Assembly: GCA_032173965.1 (NCBI GenBank)
Contig: CM063289.1
Span: forward strand, 27,739,690-27,803,689
Direction: 5' to 3'
DNA from: Sitta carolinensis
Taxonomy: Eukaryota; Chordata; Aves; Passeriformes; Sittidae
DNA length: 64,000 nt
Below, piece after piece: positions 49,489-59,673 of this stretch; the first letter of the stretch is position 1, and the number at the start of each line of letters is the position of its first letter. The notes under the pieces are model-generated. The model had not been told where the DNA came from, did no database searches, and was given only the letters and a program-made list of their open reading frames with translations. Both the position numbers and the translations under genes were made by a program.

Positions 49489-51441
49489 GAACCTGGTTTG
49501 CAGCTTACAGTTTATTCTCAACTTTTTATGAGTCAGCAGCTAAAGGCAGAGCTGAAATAGGGAAAGAACAGGGAAATTCGTGAGATGGTATCAGGAACAG
49601 TATTATGCAATGTCTTTGTAGTAAAATTTCTCAAAAGGAACTTGGAGCACCTGCAGCCAGCCTTTGGAGATTTGGAGAGGTGGAGTGCAAAATTAAGAAG
49701 TAAATACCATGTTGAAAAGAATGGCTTAAAACTGCTTTTCCAGCTGAGGGCTAAGAGGGAGAAGCTGAGTGCTGTCACCCCCAGGTGACAGATGCAGTAT
49801 TAATCACCCATAGCAGCAGAGTTGTCCTCTCTGGCAAAGGGATTGGCTTTTGTTCCTCTGACCAGGTCACAGAGCCAGGGCCAAGAAAATAAAGCAGGCT
49901 TTCTTGCCAATATTCCTAGGTGTTAGACTCATGGCACACCATTATTTTTAGCTGATTGCTCATCGCTTGGACACATGACCTTGCTTAACGAGATTAGTGT
50001 GTGTTGCACCTAATGTGCTGGGCAGAACCAGCATGCTGGGAGGCAGCAGCCAGGGTTTCCAGCAGGACCACAATATGCTCTGTAGCTTGGAGTTTTTCCT
50101 ACTTTCTGACACGATTAGAAGCTGGTGATCTGTGCAGCTACCCCGGTGACTCTGCACAGTGTGAGCAGAATGCAGTGTGGTGACTGGTCTGTACCAGGGA
50201 CAGAACTCCCTCGTGCTGGCCAAGCAAGGAGCAAAACCATGGGCCCTGGACCCAGCAGTGGGGTCTGGGCACGAAGTACCAGATTGAAGCAGGAAAAAAT
50301 GCTTGGGTGATTACAGATCTCCACAGACTGACCACATTTCCATGAGCTGTTTAAGGGGTGGGAGGAAGGGAAGCCTCGGTTGGTTTCTCCAGCCAAGGTG
50401 TTGTTTTATGCCATTTCCGTGCAAATTTAACTTTGTCCTGATTAATTATTATCCAAAATCGGATTTTTCTGAGATAGGAGGCTTCTTTTTTTCTTCTCTA
50501 TTTCACCTGCTGTTTCTAACCCTCAGTGATTGTAGATTTGTGATGTCCAACAGCAGCAGTGGTTACAAGCCAGCCATGGATGTGAAAGACACCTACATTG
50601 TGCCTGTAGATCTTGACCTGTACTCAGTGTTATTTTTTAAAAAAAGAAAAAAATATTAATTTGAAATATGAATAAACATATTCTGTTAATCAGAACTTTC
50701 CAAATCATTCCCTCTTTGCCTATACTCCTCCCTCTAACCACCCCATCTGCCATATCCAGAAATTATCCAGGTCACTTCTTTAGGAGAAGTGGGCTGTTTT
50801 TAAATAGAGCCATTTTGATGCTCTGTAAATACCATTTGTTTTAAATGCCAGTGTATCCATTAATTTTCTGAATATGGGAAGCCATGTGTCAGCTGAGTTT
50901 CATGTGTTTCAGAGACGTAAAAGGTTCATACAAGCAGTAAACGTGATACTTGTCTGACGTTTCTATCAGCTCTTACTTAGCATTCTCATAGCTTGATTAA
51001 AATGTAAATGTTAACTATTAATTAAGAACAAACTGTGAGAAATTAAGAACAGTGAATTTGTCACTGTATTAAATGTCAAATAGTTAAACTTAATATAGTG
51101 AAATAAGCATCTCATTATGAATAATTAAATCAATTAACTTAACCTCACTTTGTTCTTGTAGGATGTCAGAGTAGGCAGAGATTTCACACCATGCTCTCAT
51201 GGCTCAACACATTTTCAGAAAATTATTTTCTGAGGCTTTAAAGTGGTGAGAATTGATGGTGGAGAGCTCTTGAAAACTTAACTATTTATTCTTTTTTTCC
51301 TCTGGGTAACATGTACCTGATTGTCACTTTATAATTACCACAGGTGGGATGTTTGGCTTGATGGGAGGCAGCAGCTCTTGGCACTTTTTCCACCAGTCAT
51401 TTTATCTGCTTTTAACCCTTTTTTCTTGCTTTTCCTTGCAG

Positions 51442-51656
51442 AGGTTTGATTAAAGATGCCTGGTGAGAAGCAGCCTGCAGTGCAGTACTACGTTGGAGTT
51501 GACGTGGGCTCCGCCAGCGTTCGTGCGGCTCTGGTGGATGGGGCTGGCACGGTGGTGGCACACGCACAACAACCCATCCAGGTTTGGGAGCCCCTGCCAG
51601 ACCACTATGAGCAATCCTCTGCAGACATCTGGGCTGCCTGCTGCTCTGTCACAAAG
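51442..51656 (+). CDS. FGGY: FGGY coding exon 1 (residues 1-67)
   Basis: FGGY is a sugar kinase of the FGGY family, reported to phosphorylate D-ribulose in the cytosol. The exon begins after 'ttttccttgcag' (AG at 51440-51441) with 14 nt of leader. The ATG at 51456 is supported by an in-frame TGA at 51447-51449 and an A at -3. Coding 51456-51656 gives 67 residues. Residues 11-28 ([18 protein letters not shown]) form the first phosphate-binding strand-turn of the actin-like FGGY N-domain. The '[12 protein letters not shown]' block near residues 52-63 is the conserved helix after it. The exon ends in phase 0 at donor AAG/GTGGGC. Reading through the donor meets a stop at 51765-51767, so splicing is needed. 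The order of motifs and near-identity with the vertebrate protein leave little doubt. Confidence 0.96.
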
Positions 51657-53481
51657 GTGGGCAAGGACAAAATGAGGGATTTGTGCTGCAAGTGGCTCTG
51701 CACGTTTCGAATGTTCACAGTCCTGCAGTCCCTGTCACTTCCACTCAGGTCTGTTCGTGCTGTGTAACTTGTGCCCACCCTTGTGCATTAAAGGCACCTT
51801 GAGGCTGATGCAGCCTCACAAATGTCTCTTTTACTGGTGAGGAGTTGAAGGCCAGAGTGAAAAAAACCTCATGCTACAGCTGCAAATAGAATGAAAGACC
51901 TTTCTTAGTGCTGTTATTGCAGAGAGGATTTACCCACTGCCTTCAGGTCTCACATCTGTGAGCTTTGTTTAGCTGGTGTGTGCTCTACCCACGAGAGAGT
52001 TCTTGCAGGAGTCAAGATTGCCCAGAACCTGTCAGTGCATGTATCTAGAGATGTGCATTGGGCTGCTCTGGAGTCATAAAGGAGAATTTATTGTGGAGAA
52101 GTTGTAATCTGGTTTGTGGATGGCCCCTAAAGTAACACTTATTATCCTCATTATAAGAGGATCCAGTAACCAATAAGACCAAAATAATAAAATAATAATA
52201 AATGTCTGTGGGTAGTATCAAGCATAAAACTAGATTGAAATAGACTCTGCTACAGGGGAAAATTTGTACCCTCTGATCCAGGGCTCTGTCTGTACATGCT
52301 GGAGATAAAGGTAGATTAGAGACCTTGCTTGCAGTGCACATAGAGGCCATTTCATCTTCCTCACTACAGCCCCTGCCTCCTGCATGTTCTAAGGATGGCT
52401 TTTTAAATATTCATGATAAGCTTGGTAATTTGCAGATGGACTGTTCACCCATTGTCTTGTTATTGATCAGCCTTTTCAAACATTAATGAGCTTGGCTTTG
52501 CAGAAATGCTCTGAGATGGGGAAGAGGAGGTGAGTGGATGGAAGGAGAAGAAGGGAGTGACAGGAGTGATAGGGAAAAACAGCTTGACGTTAAAGCAGAA
52601 CAAGTCTTCCTCTGCTTATTTGATTTTTCTCTGTCTGACCTCTTTAAATGCAATCTCTTATATTTAAGCAATAAAATGGTCTCAGAAACTGCAGTTTTAC
52701 AGAGCCAGTAAGAGGCTGGCACTGTGCAAGTCTACTGAAAGTCTTTCCTTATAGTAGTAATTAAAATAATGATATTTTTATTGTTGCTGAGAAGTGGCAA
52801 TTTATTACCGTGCTACATTTTAGGTGTCTTGCAACCTCATTTGGCACTTAATCCTTGTGGGTGTTGTGTTTTTTTTTCCAGTGCTGCTGGAAGCCATGAA
52901 GTTCAGGCATTTTGGGGCAATGGTTTATTATTTTTTTTTTTTAACTTTCCAGAAAGTGTGCTGTTCACACTCTTGGTAGCTGAGTAAAGGTGTGCATTGC
53001 ACAGGTGTTATCATGGCTACAGGTTTTGACCAACTTTAGTTTTGGAACCCTTCAGTATTACAAGACAGACACAATATTACCAAAGCAATTCTGGAAGATT
53101 GTTGCTTACAGGCAGGAAGTCAGGGAAGAAACTGATGGAAACACTTGGTCCTAATCCTGGCCAATGTTTCACATCCAGCTCCAAACTTTAGAAAAGAGAG
53201 AAAATTGACATTGCAGGTTTTCTGCTGCCTTTATTTACTGATATTTTTGTGCTTCCTGCTTTTATCTGGGACTGTGGATAAAGACCTCTGAATTCAGATT
53301 TGAAACACAAAGAATTCCTGGTAATTTGATATGTTTATGATTCAAAGTTTTAAAGAACACTGAATTTAGGAAATTTCTGAGTTTAAGCTGACGTGTAACT
53401 CCTTTTGTATACTCCCCAGTTCACAAGGCACTTGCACATGCAGGGATATATTTGTATTCCTGTGTGTTTTGTTATTTTCAG
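51657..53481 (+). other. FGGY: FGGY intron between coding exons 1 and 2
   Basis: 1.8 kb, phase 0, GT-AG. Contains an (AAT)n-like run near 52183-52202 and T runs near 52870 and 52931. A weak tRNA-like remnant near 51960-51995 was considered and not called. No nested gene seen. Confidence 0.85.
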
Positions 53482-53593
53482 GAAGTTGTCCATGGAGTGG
53501 ATGCCAGCCAGATCCGAGGGCTCGGGTTTGATGCTACCTGTTCCCTTGTTGTGGTGGATAAACAGTTCCAGCCTTTGGCAGTCAACTCTGAAG
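53482..53593 (+). CDS. FGGY: FGGY coding exon 2 (residues 68-105)
   Basis: The exon starts after 'tgttattttcag' and ends at donor GAAG/GTAGGG. Its 112 nt encode residues 68-104 plus the first base of codon 105 (phase 1 exit). The protein reads [20 protein letters not shown] and continues to [12 protein letters not shown]. The '[11 protein letters not shown]' segment is the conserved FGGY-family block in which a small-residue strand precedes the 'D-G/A-T' turn of the N-domain. It joins exon 1 in frame without changing residues. In-frame readthrough to 53727 is intronic. Confidence 0.96.
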
Positions 53594-55370
53594 GTAGGGC
53601 TCCACACAAAACCTGGTGTTACTGTGGGAGTTTTACTGCTGATGGGAGGGAACTTCCCACGTCCTCCAAAGGCCAAGTGGTGGGGCTGGCTCTTGGAGAT
53701 GGAGATGACACAAACTCTTTTTTGTAAGAGGATTTTTCCCCTGTTTTTACTGTTCTAATTTTACTGCAAAATTAAATCTGAGATGAGCATTACTTACTGT
53801 TTGGTTAAATATTTGGCATCCTATGATGACATTCATTCATCTTGGCTCTGAGAAATTGCTTCTTAGGGAAATCTACGCTCATTTTTCTTTTCAGCATGTT
53901 TTCTTCTCCTTCAGACTGTACTGACCATGGCTTTTATAGTGTGTATAAATGCCCATCCACACTGGCTAAAGGAATGTTAAAAATGTTAGTGTTAGTGTAG
54001 TTTAACTGCTTGCTCTGTCATGGAGCTGCAGGCAAGAAGTTCAGTTTGTGTGTTTTGTTACACTGGTATTCTGTCTTTGTCTAGGACAGTGCTAAACTTC
54101 AGAAACAGTCTGTGACCTTTTTCTTAAAATTTGGGGGGGGGGGGGTTTATTAGTTTTTGGGTAGATGATTCAGAAGACTCACAAAAACCAAGCACTTCTT
54201 TTACTCAGTGAATCCCACTTAAGACCAGGTGTGTGCTGTATCAGTAGTTACAGAGACATCATAATTCTGTGTATGTTCCCTTTCTATTCTCAGATGTGTT
54301 TGTCATCTCCTCCTATCCTTCTCAAAAAAACCAGCTTTGCCCCCAAAATGTCCTCCTCTAAATTTAGCTCAGATTATTTATTTTTCAGTTTGAGAGTCCC
54401 TTACAATCTGTTCAATGCCTAATGATGTCTGGGGCTATTTTGAGTCTAATGAGTCAAAATCAGTTCTCATTTTCTGTGCTCTGATATCCCCAAGAACTCT
54501 GAGTTTACACAGTGGTGGTGCTGAACAACAAGACAAGAATTCACTCAGTACTGTAGTGCTGTGAAGAGTCTTGCAGTGGTGGCATTTCAGGCAATATTAA
54601 TATATTTCAATCCATTTTAGAAATATTGATGTGCCTCACACTTCTGTCTTGTTTTGGACTATGTTTTCAAGATGATGCTTGAGTGGCTGTGCTCTGGGGT
54701 GTGCAGTGTACTTAGCCAGAGAGCAATCTGCAGTGTCACCTGGATTACTGTTCCCTCTGTCTGGCAGGTCCTCTGGAGGTTAATTTGGATAAAATGTTCT
54801 TTGCTTCTTGTTCTCATTTGTGTGTGATGCAGACTTTGCCAAATGCTTTTTCCTTGCACATCCAAAATAAGAGCATTTCAGAAAATTATCCCCCTCAAAA
54901 CAGTATTTCGGGAAGGAACTGGGGTGGTTCTTCTCATAACCATAGAAGAGGAAAGAGAATCCCTGTAGCTGATTGAGTTAATTACATTTCATAACAGAAT
55001 TGTCCAGATTTTGTCACATTTTTAGTTTTTGGTCACCAAAATGTTCCTTTATGTTATTTAACTAAACATGTGAACTTTTTCAGGAAGTTTGGGTTCTTTG
55101 AATGAAATACAAGAGAACATGGTGTTTCTTGGATGCTCACAAGCCTGATTGGTTTCAGTCAGCATTCTCAGTGTTCAGCATGTCCTAAAGTTGGCTCAGA
55201 GGGCTAACATTTTGTTTTTAGATATCCGCTGTGAATTATTAACACAAATAGAATTTGAGTTTTCAGTGTAGAAGTGAAAGTGTGAAGCAGTTTAGAACCT
55301 AGTACCTTACAGTACTGAGCTGGGGTTAAACCAGAGCTAAAGGAGCTCTTTTTTCTTTTTTGCCCCCAAG
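53594..55370 (+). other. FGGY: FGGY intron between coding exons 2 and 3
   Basis: 1.8 kb, phase 1, GT-AG, acceptor 'tttttgcccccaag'. Contains a run of 13 G at 54133-54145. No gene or larger repeat recognised. Confidence 0.85.
54133..54145. repeat. Poly(G) tract, 13 nt
   Basis: Thirteen consecutive G in the sense strand of an FGGY intron. Such a run can form intermolecular G-quadruplexes or bind hnRNP H/F in RNA. Its length is prone to base-calling error. Confidence 0.9.
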
Positions 55371-55522
55371 GACAGCACCACAGGAATGTGATCATGTGGA
55401 TGGACCATCGTGCAGCCAGCCAAGTGGAGCGCATCAATGCAACCCAGCACAGGGTTCTGAGCTACGTAGGGGGAACCATGTCTGTGGAAATGCAGCCCCC
55501 TAAATTGCTCTGGATAAAGGAA
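55371..55522 (+). CDS. FGGY: FGGY coding exon 3 (residues 105-155)
   Basis: 152 nt starting after 'cccccaag' and ending at donor GAA/GTGAGT, back in phase 0. The split codon 105 reads Gly (G/GA). The protein contains [17 protein letters not shown], where the W-x-D-x-R-A motif is the sugar-binding signature of the FGGY N-domain. It continues to [20 protein letters not shown], the helix and loop that contact the substrate in related kinases ('ML..W.K'). All key family residues in this part are present. The short insertion QHH after residue 105 is a small difference from the mammalian form, if memory of it is right. Confidence 0.96.
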
Positions 55523-58500
55523 GTGAGTATATTTAACAACCTGGTGCATTTTTACTAGTGATTAGTGCCCTTGTTAATTCCTGAGAATGAGATTTCTAAA
55601 TGAAAAGTCTTCAGCTTTAGTGTTGAACACCAAGGTGTGCAGAGTAAGGTCAGACTAAAGTTGTGATTTCAACCTTTTGAGGTTCTTTCTTCCTCTCAAT
55701 TTTGTAGAAATATGTTTGTTTTTATTGAAATGGAGTGTTCCCTTAGAGAAATATTCCATTTGCCTTCTTTATCTAAGATTTGATATACATACAAATGGAG
55801 GTACAGATAGTAAATGAAGTATCCTAGGGTACTAGTTATGGAGGTGTATTTCCTACTCCAGCTGGAGCCTGCAGTGCCAGAGCAGTGCCTTTGAGGCATC
55901 CAGCAGAGCAGGGTGTGATGGCCTTGGCTGCTGGTAGAGGAACTCTCCACTTCCAGCTTCAGTTCAGTTCTGTCCCATCAGCAGGAATAAACCATGTGTG
56001 GAGGAAGGTGCCCTGTGTGTAGTGTGGAGCTCTACCTCTGTCTCCTGTGTTTAAATTTGGTGTGTTACAATGAAGTGTGGCCTCTTAATGACAACTGTCA
56101 GATAAAAGGAGAGACACTTGCCACTTGAAATTTTTATAACCTCTTCCAGCCTGTTTTTTTAGATTTGGCCTCAGTGATGGTCACTGTCATTTTAACAAAG
56201 CCCAAATGTAGATTACTTCCTGCCAGTTTCAAGCAGCCAAATTCTCCTGTCCTTACAGACATGAGACATTACATTGTAACAAGGTGCAGACTGGGGAAAG
56301 TCAAAGGAATTAACTGGTAGAAGCAGGTACTGACAGATTAATGATAATAGAGGGTAATGAATGTTGATAGTGAAATATGAATATCCATCTAGTAGTTCTT
56401 CCTTTCTGGAGCTATAAGTATCATACATCAGTCATTTTATAAATAATAAAATATAAGCTGTAAAAACTTTAAATTAATCCTTTGCATTTAAAGCATTTTT
56501 ATTTTGCATGGTCTGGGATATCAGTACCTGGCTGCTCAGGAAATCCAGATTATGGGGTGGAAGTGTGAATCTGCTGTGACCTCAAAGCCCTGTGCATCAT
56601 TGCTGTGGTGTAAAGGGAACAGCATTGCAGGGCTTCTTCCCTCCATGAGCCACGGGGTGGGCACAGGATTCTCCTGACCCCAGGTGCCAGCCAGCAGCAG
56701 GGATTTCCTGGCAGAAGGGTGGTACAGAACAGGGCTTGTTCACTTGTCCCTTTTCAGCTCCTGACACACCAGCTAAGGAGATTATCGTCCTTAAGAGAGG
56801 GTTTTTACCTCAGTGTCTGTCTGAGTGCTCTGGGCATGACTCACCATTAAACTGCTTAAGCTTGCCCTGCTTAGCTCGGGCACCTCAGCACCCCCAGCAG
56901 CACCTCAGGAGCAGTACCAGTTATCCTGGAGTGGGCTGTAATCTGCTGAGGTTTGGTTAAACCTTTCAGCTCTGCAGAGGTGTGGGGTTGAGTGGTTTTA
57001 CTGCTTCTCTACTCCTTGCAAAGTAGGAAGGGGAAAGGAATTAAATGGAGAGGGAGGGTTTGTTTTCAGTGCCAGGCACAGCAATGCAGCCATGGCTTAC
57101 CTGACACCAGGGCTGTCGGCAAAGGGTCACGTTGGCCTCTGACAGCTCAAACTCAGCCTCCTGTAATGCAAGTGTCCTCACTTTTTGCTAAGGCAGGCAG
57201 ATCTCACAATAACTTTGAATGTTGGGTTGTTCAGGTGAAACCTACAACAGCACTTAGCACATTTGTTGTTTCTCAATGGACTGTCCTGAACAAATATACA
57301 AATTTAATTATTTACAAATATATATTAAGTCTCTTCAGATTCTTTGTTATCAATATTTTGTATATCAATAAACTGTGACACAGGTATTACAGGTGTGGTC
57401 AGGAAAAATACTTAAAATACAGAATGGTATTTAATGTGTTCCTCCTGTTTTTTGAGTTGTATCATCTTTATTTTTTGTGTTTAGTGTATTTGCCAATGGC
57501 AGAGTGAGATTTTGATCTAGCTCACATGCCACAGGGAAAATATACTTTATATTCTGACTACAGGATTATTTCTTAAGTTGGTGGTAATGCACAAACTGGC
57601 AAAAAGGAAGCTTAGTTTTCAAATCCCATGGGAGAATTGCAAGATTAGCAGGTAGAAAGACATTTTAGTTTTATTCTATCCTCTTCAACTATTTGAGGGC
57701 TTTGCAAAATTGAAACTGAAATTCCCATTATGCTTCTACTTAATTATGATAACTGGTGTTCAGAAAATGAGTGCCCTGGACCTGGTTTGACCTGGTTACT
57801 GCGTGGGACAGTTTTACACAGTGTTCCCCCCACTGTGCCTGGCTGTGATCGTGGCTTTGGTCTCTCCAGCTTTCCTGACTATTGAGTGTAGTGAGATGGG
57901 GCTTTTCCCCCTTTCCTTCCTTGTTCCTTCCTCAGTATTCCTCTCTAAGGTTGTCATGTACCTGACATCCCAGGAAGTTAACACTAAAACAGTGGATTGG
58001 GCACATTCTCCTATGTCTGACTATACTCTAAATTAGCTAAACCAAGGTGTATCCAGAAGCTGCTTTGAACCTTTGTTCCTTTGGTTGGCATCATTTTTGA
58101 AAAGTTTTTGATCAGAAGGCTTGAACATGGCTGCAACACATTCAACCCAGGGATGTTTGTAAAGAAAACAAAGCAGAACAAAACCCACAGCCAGACACTT
58201 TGCACAGTCATGCTTCAGGTCAGCATGTACACCCTAATATATGAAGAATCACTGCTGACTTTTGCTTTGAATTCTCTGGACCTTATTTTGAACTCTCCAG
58301 GAATTTAATGTTTCTGCTATTAAATGTTTTTGCTGTTTTCCCTCTGTACATCTTTTCCTGGGATTGGTGCTGTGCACATTCCACAGCTGCTTACATCTGT
58401 GTAGGTTTTTCAGAGAGAGTGCAGTGGGTAAAAGAACTGCTTTATATCTGAAGTGAAATAATAAAATAGAAGTTAAATAATAAAGATAAAATAAATAAAA

Positions 58501-58984
58501 GATAACTTTAGGAGATGACTAGATGCACTTTTGGAAGGAAGTTGTTTAAAGTACTGATAGGGAATGCTGGTTGTTGTGTTACACTGAGAGGTTAATTGTG
58601 GGTACATTGTTACCAAAGCCTCCCTCTCCCTTTCCATGGTGCTGACCTGGGTCTGGAAGGCCACTTTAGGAGATACTCTTGTCTCATGTTTTGCCCTGGG
58701 TTCTCCTAACAACAGAATTTGCAAACGTGATCTCTGTGAGGAAGGGTCTGACATGGGTCTAATCAGCAGTGCTGGTAAGCTGTGAGTGATTAGAGTGTCT
58801 CTCAAAGAAAGAAGTGGAATTTCTGTGGCTTGAAGAATTTTCATCTAAGCAATTAAAAGTATTTCCAAATAATATGATTTTACAAATTTACTGTGAATTG
58901 GTTGGAAGTAATGAAGAAGAAGAACGGGGAAAGGACAAAGGTGACTTGAAAGACACTTGGAGAGAGACTTTGGACAAGGCCCTG

Positions 58985-59265
58985 CAGTGACAGGACAAGG
59001 GGGGATGGTTTCACACTGACAGAGGGCAGGGTTAGATGGGGAGAAATCCTTGGGGAAAAGATTCTTCCCTGTGAGAGTGCTGAGGCTGTGGCTCAGGTTG
59101 CCCAGGGAAGCTTTGGCTGCCCCAGCCCTGAAAATGTCCAAGGCCAGGTTGAACAGGGCTTGGAGCAGCCTGGGAGAGTGAAAGGTGTCCCTGCCCATGG
59201 CAGGGGGTGGAGCAGGATGAGCTTGAAGATCCCTTCCAACCCAAACCAGTCTGGGATTCAGTAAT
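58985..59265 (+). repeat. CR1 LINE 3' end fragment
   Basis: A well-kept CR1 3' region in order: 'cagtgacaggacaagggggg', 'atggtttcacactgacagag', 'ttcttccctgtgagagtgct', 'aggttgcccagggaagcttt', 'aaggccaggttgaacagggc' and 'tccaacccaaaccagtctgg', ending 'gattcagtaatgacc'. It is 5'-truncated, inserted in the sense direction in an FGGY intron. Confidence 0.95.
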
Positions 59266-59385
59266 GACCTAACTGTGCTTTTCCATTTCCCTCACCTTGT
59301 TCCTGGAATTGAAGCTGCAGATGACCTCACTCAGTGAGAGGAATGAGCTGACACCACTGTACAAGAAGTAGATACTGGTCCTTAC

Positions 59386-59673
59386 CTCTTGTGGCTTTCT
59401 TCTTCCTCTGCCCTTGTATTTATTTGTGGAGGGTTGCTGCAGGTTTTCTTCTAAGTCACAAGTTGCTCTCATCTGCTTCTTTTTGACTTTCTTTTCCATA
59501 TAATGTTTTCTCTTTAATATTTCATCTCCCTGCACATCATAGGGCTGGAGGCTTCTGGAGGTATTCTCTTCTTCCAGCTCTTCATCTCTATTCCATTTTG
59601 AGTTTGAATTAAAGACCTTAATTTTTATGGCCATAATGGGCTTTTTGAGATCTTTTCTTTGATTTGCATTTGC
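59386..59673 (-). other. Coding-like antisense frame ending at a splice donor
   Basis: On the minus strand a frame is open for 96 codons from GCA at 59673, just after TAA at 59674-59676, to GAG at 59388-59386. There it runs directly into GTAAGG (59385-59380), a consensus splice donor. The first ATG is at 59634. The peptide is polar and highly charged, with an acidic patch (DEELEEEN) followed by basic clusters (KRKHYMEKKVKKKQ and KGRGRRKPQE). This looks more like nuclear-protein coding sequence than random AT-rich translation. I do not recognise the family. No good acceptor (pyrimidine tract plus AG) is evident upstream, so it may be an exon remnant, part of a decayed retrocopy, or chance. Confidence 0.2.

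Larger units (their letters stand above)
41295..51441 (+). other. FGGY: FGGY 5' intron (putative)
   Basis: About 10.1 kb between the CpG-island donor and the acceptor 'ttttccttgcag' at 51441. It holds a CR1 copy (41968-42215), a run of 21 A (49468-49488), a moderately CpG-rich patch near 44,870-45,080 and a TCF/LEF-type GATCAAAG at 47404-47411 within a GC-rich pocket at 47,365-47,410. AT-rich tracts lie at 43,100-44,050 and 50,990-51,140. No nested gene recognised; frames such as 46916-47192 and 49585-49788 have no support. Confidence 0.55.

Noticed and set aside
49585..49788. 67-codon + frame with basic, coding-like composition ending near 'cccaggtgacag'
   Set aside because: No family recognised and the putative donor is weak; one short frame is not enough to call an exon.
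51657..51767. Continuation of the FGGY frame past coding exon 1
   Set aside because: It is intron readthrough beyond a good donor; the next true exon follows in frame at 53482.
51838..51995. Possible third MIR-like remnant ('gtgctctacccacgaga')
   Set aside because: The tRNA-head-like string is short and the expected core does not align convincingly.
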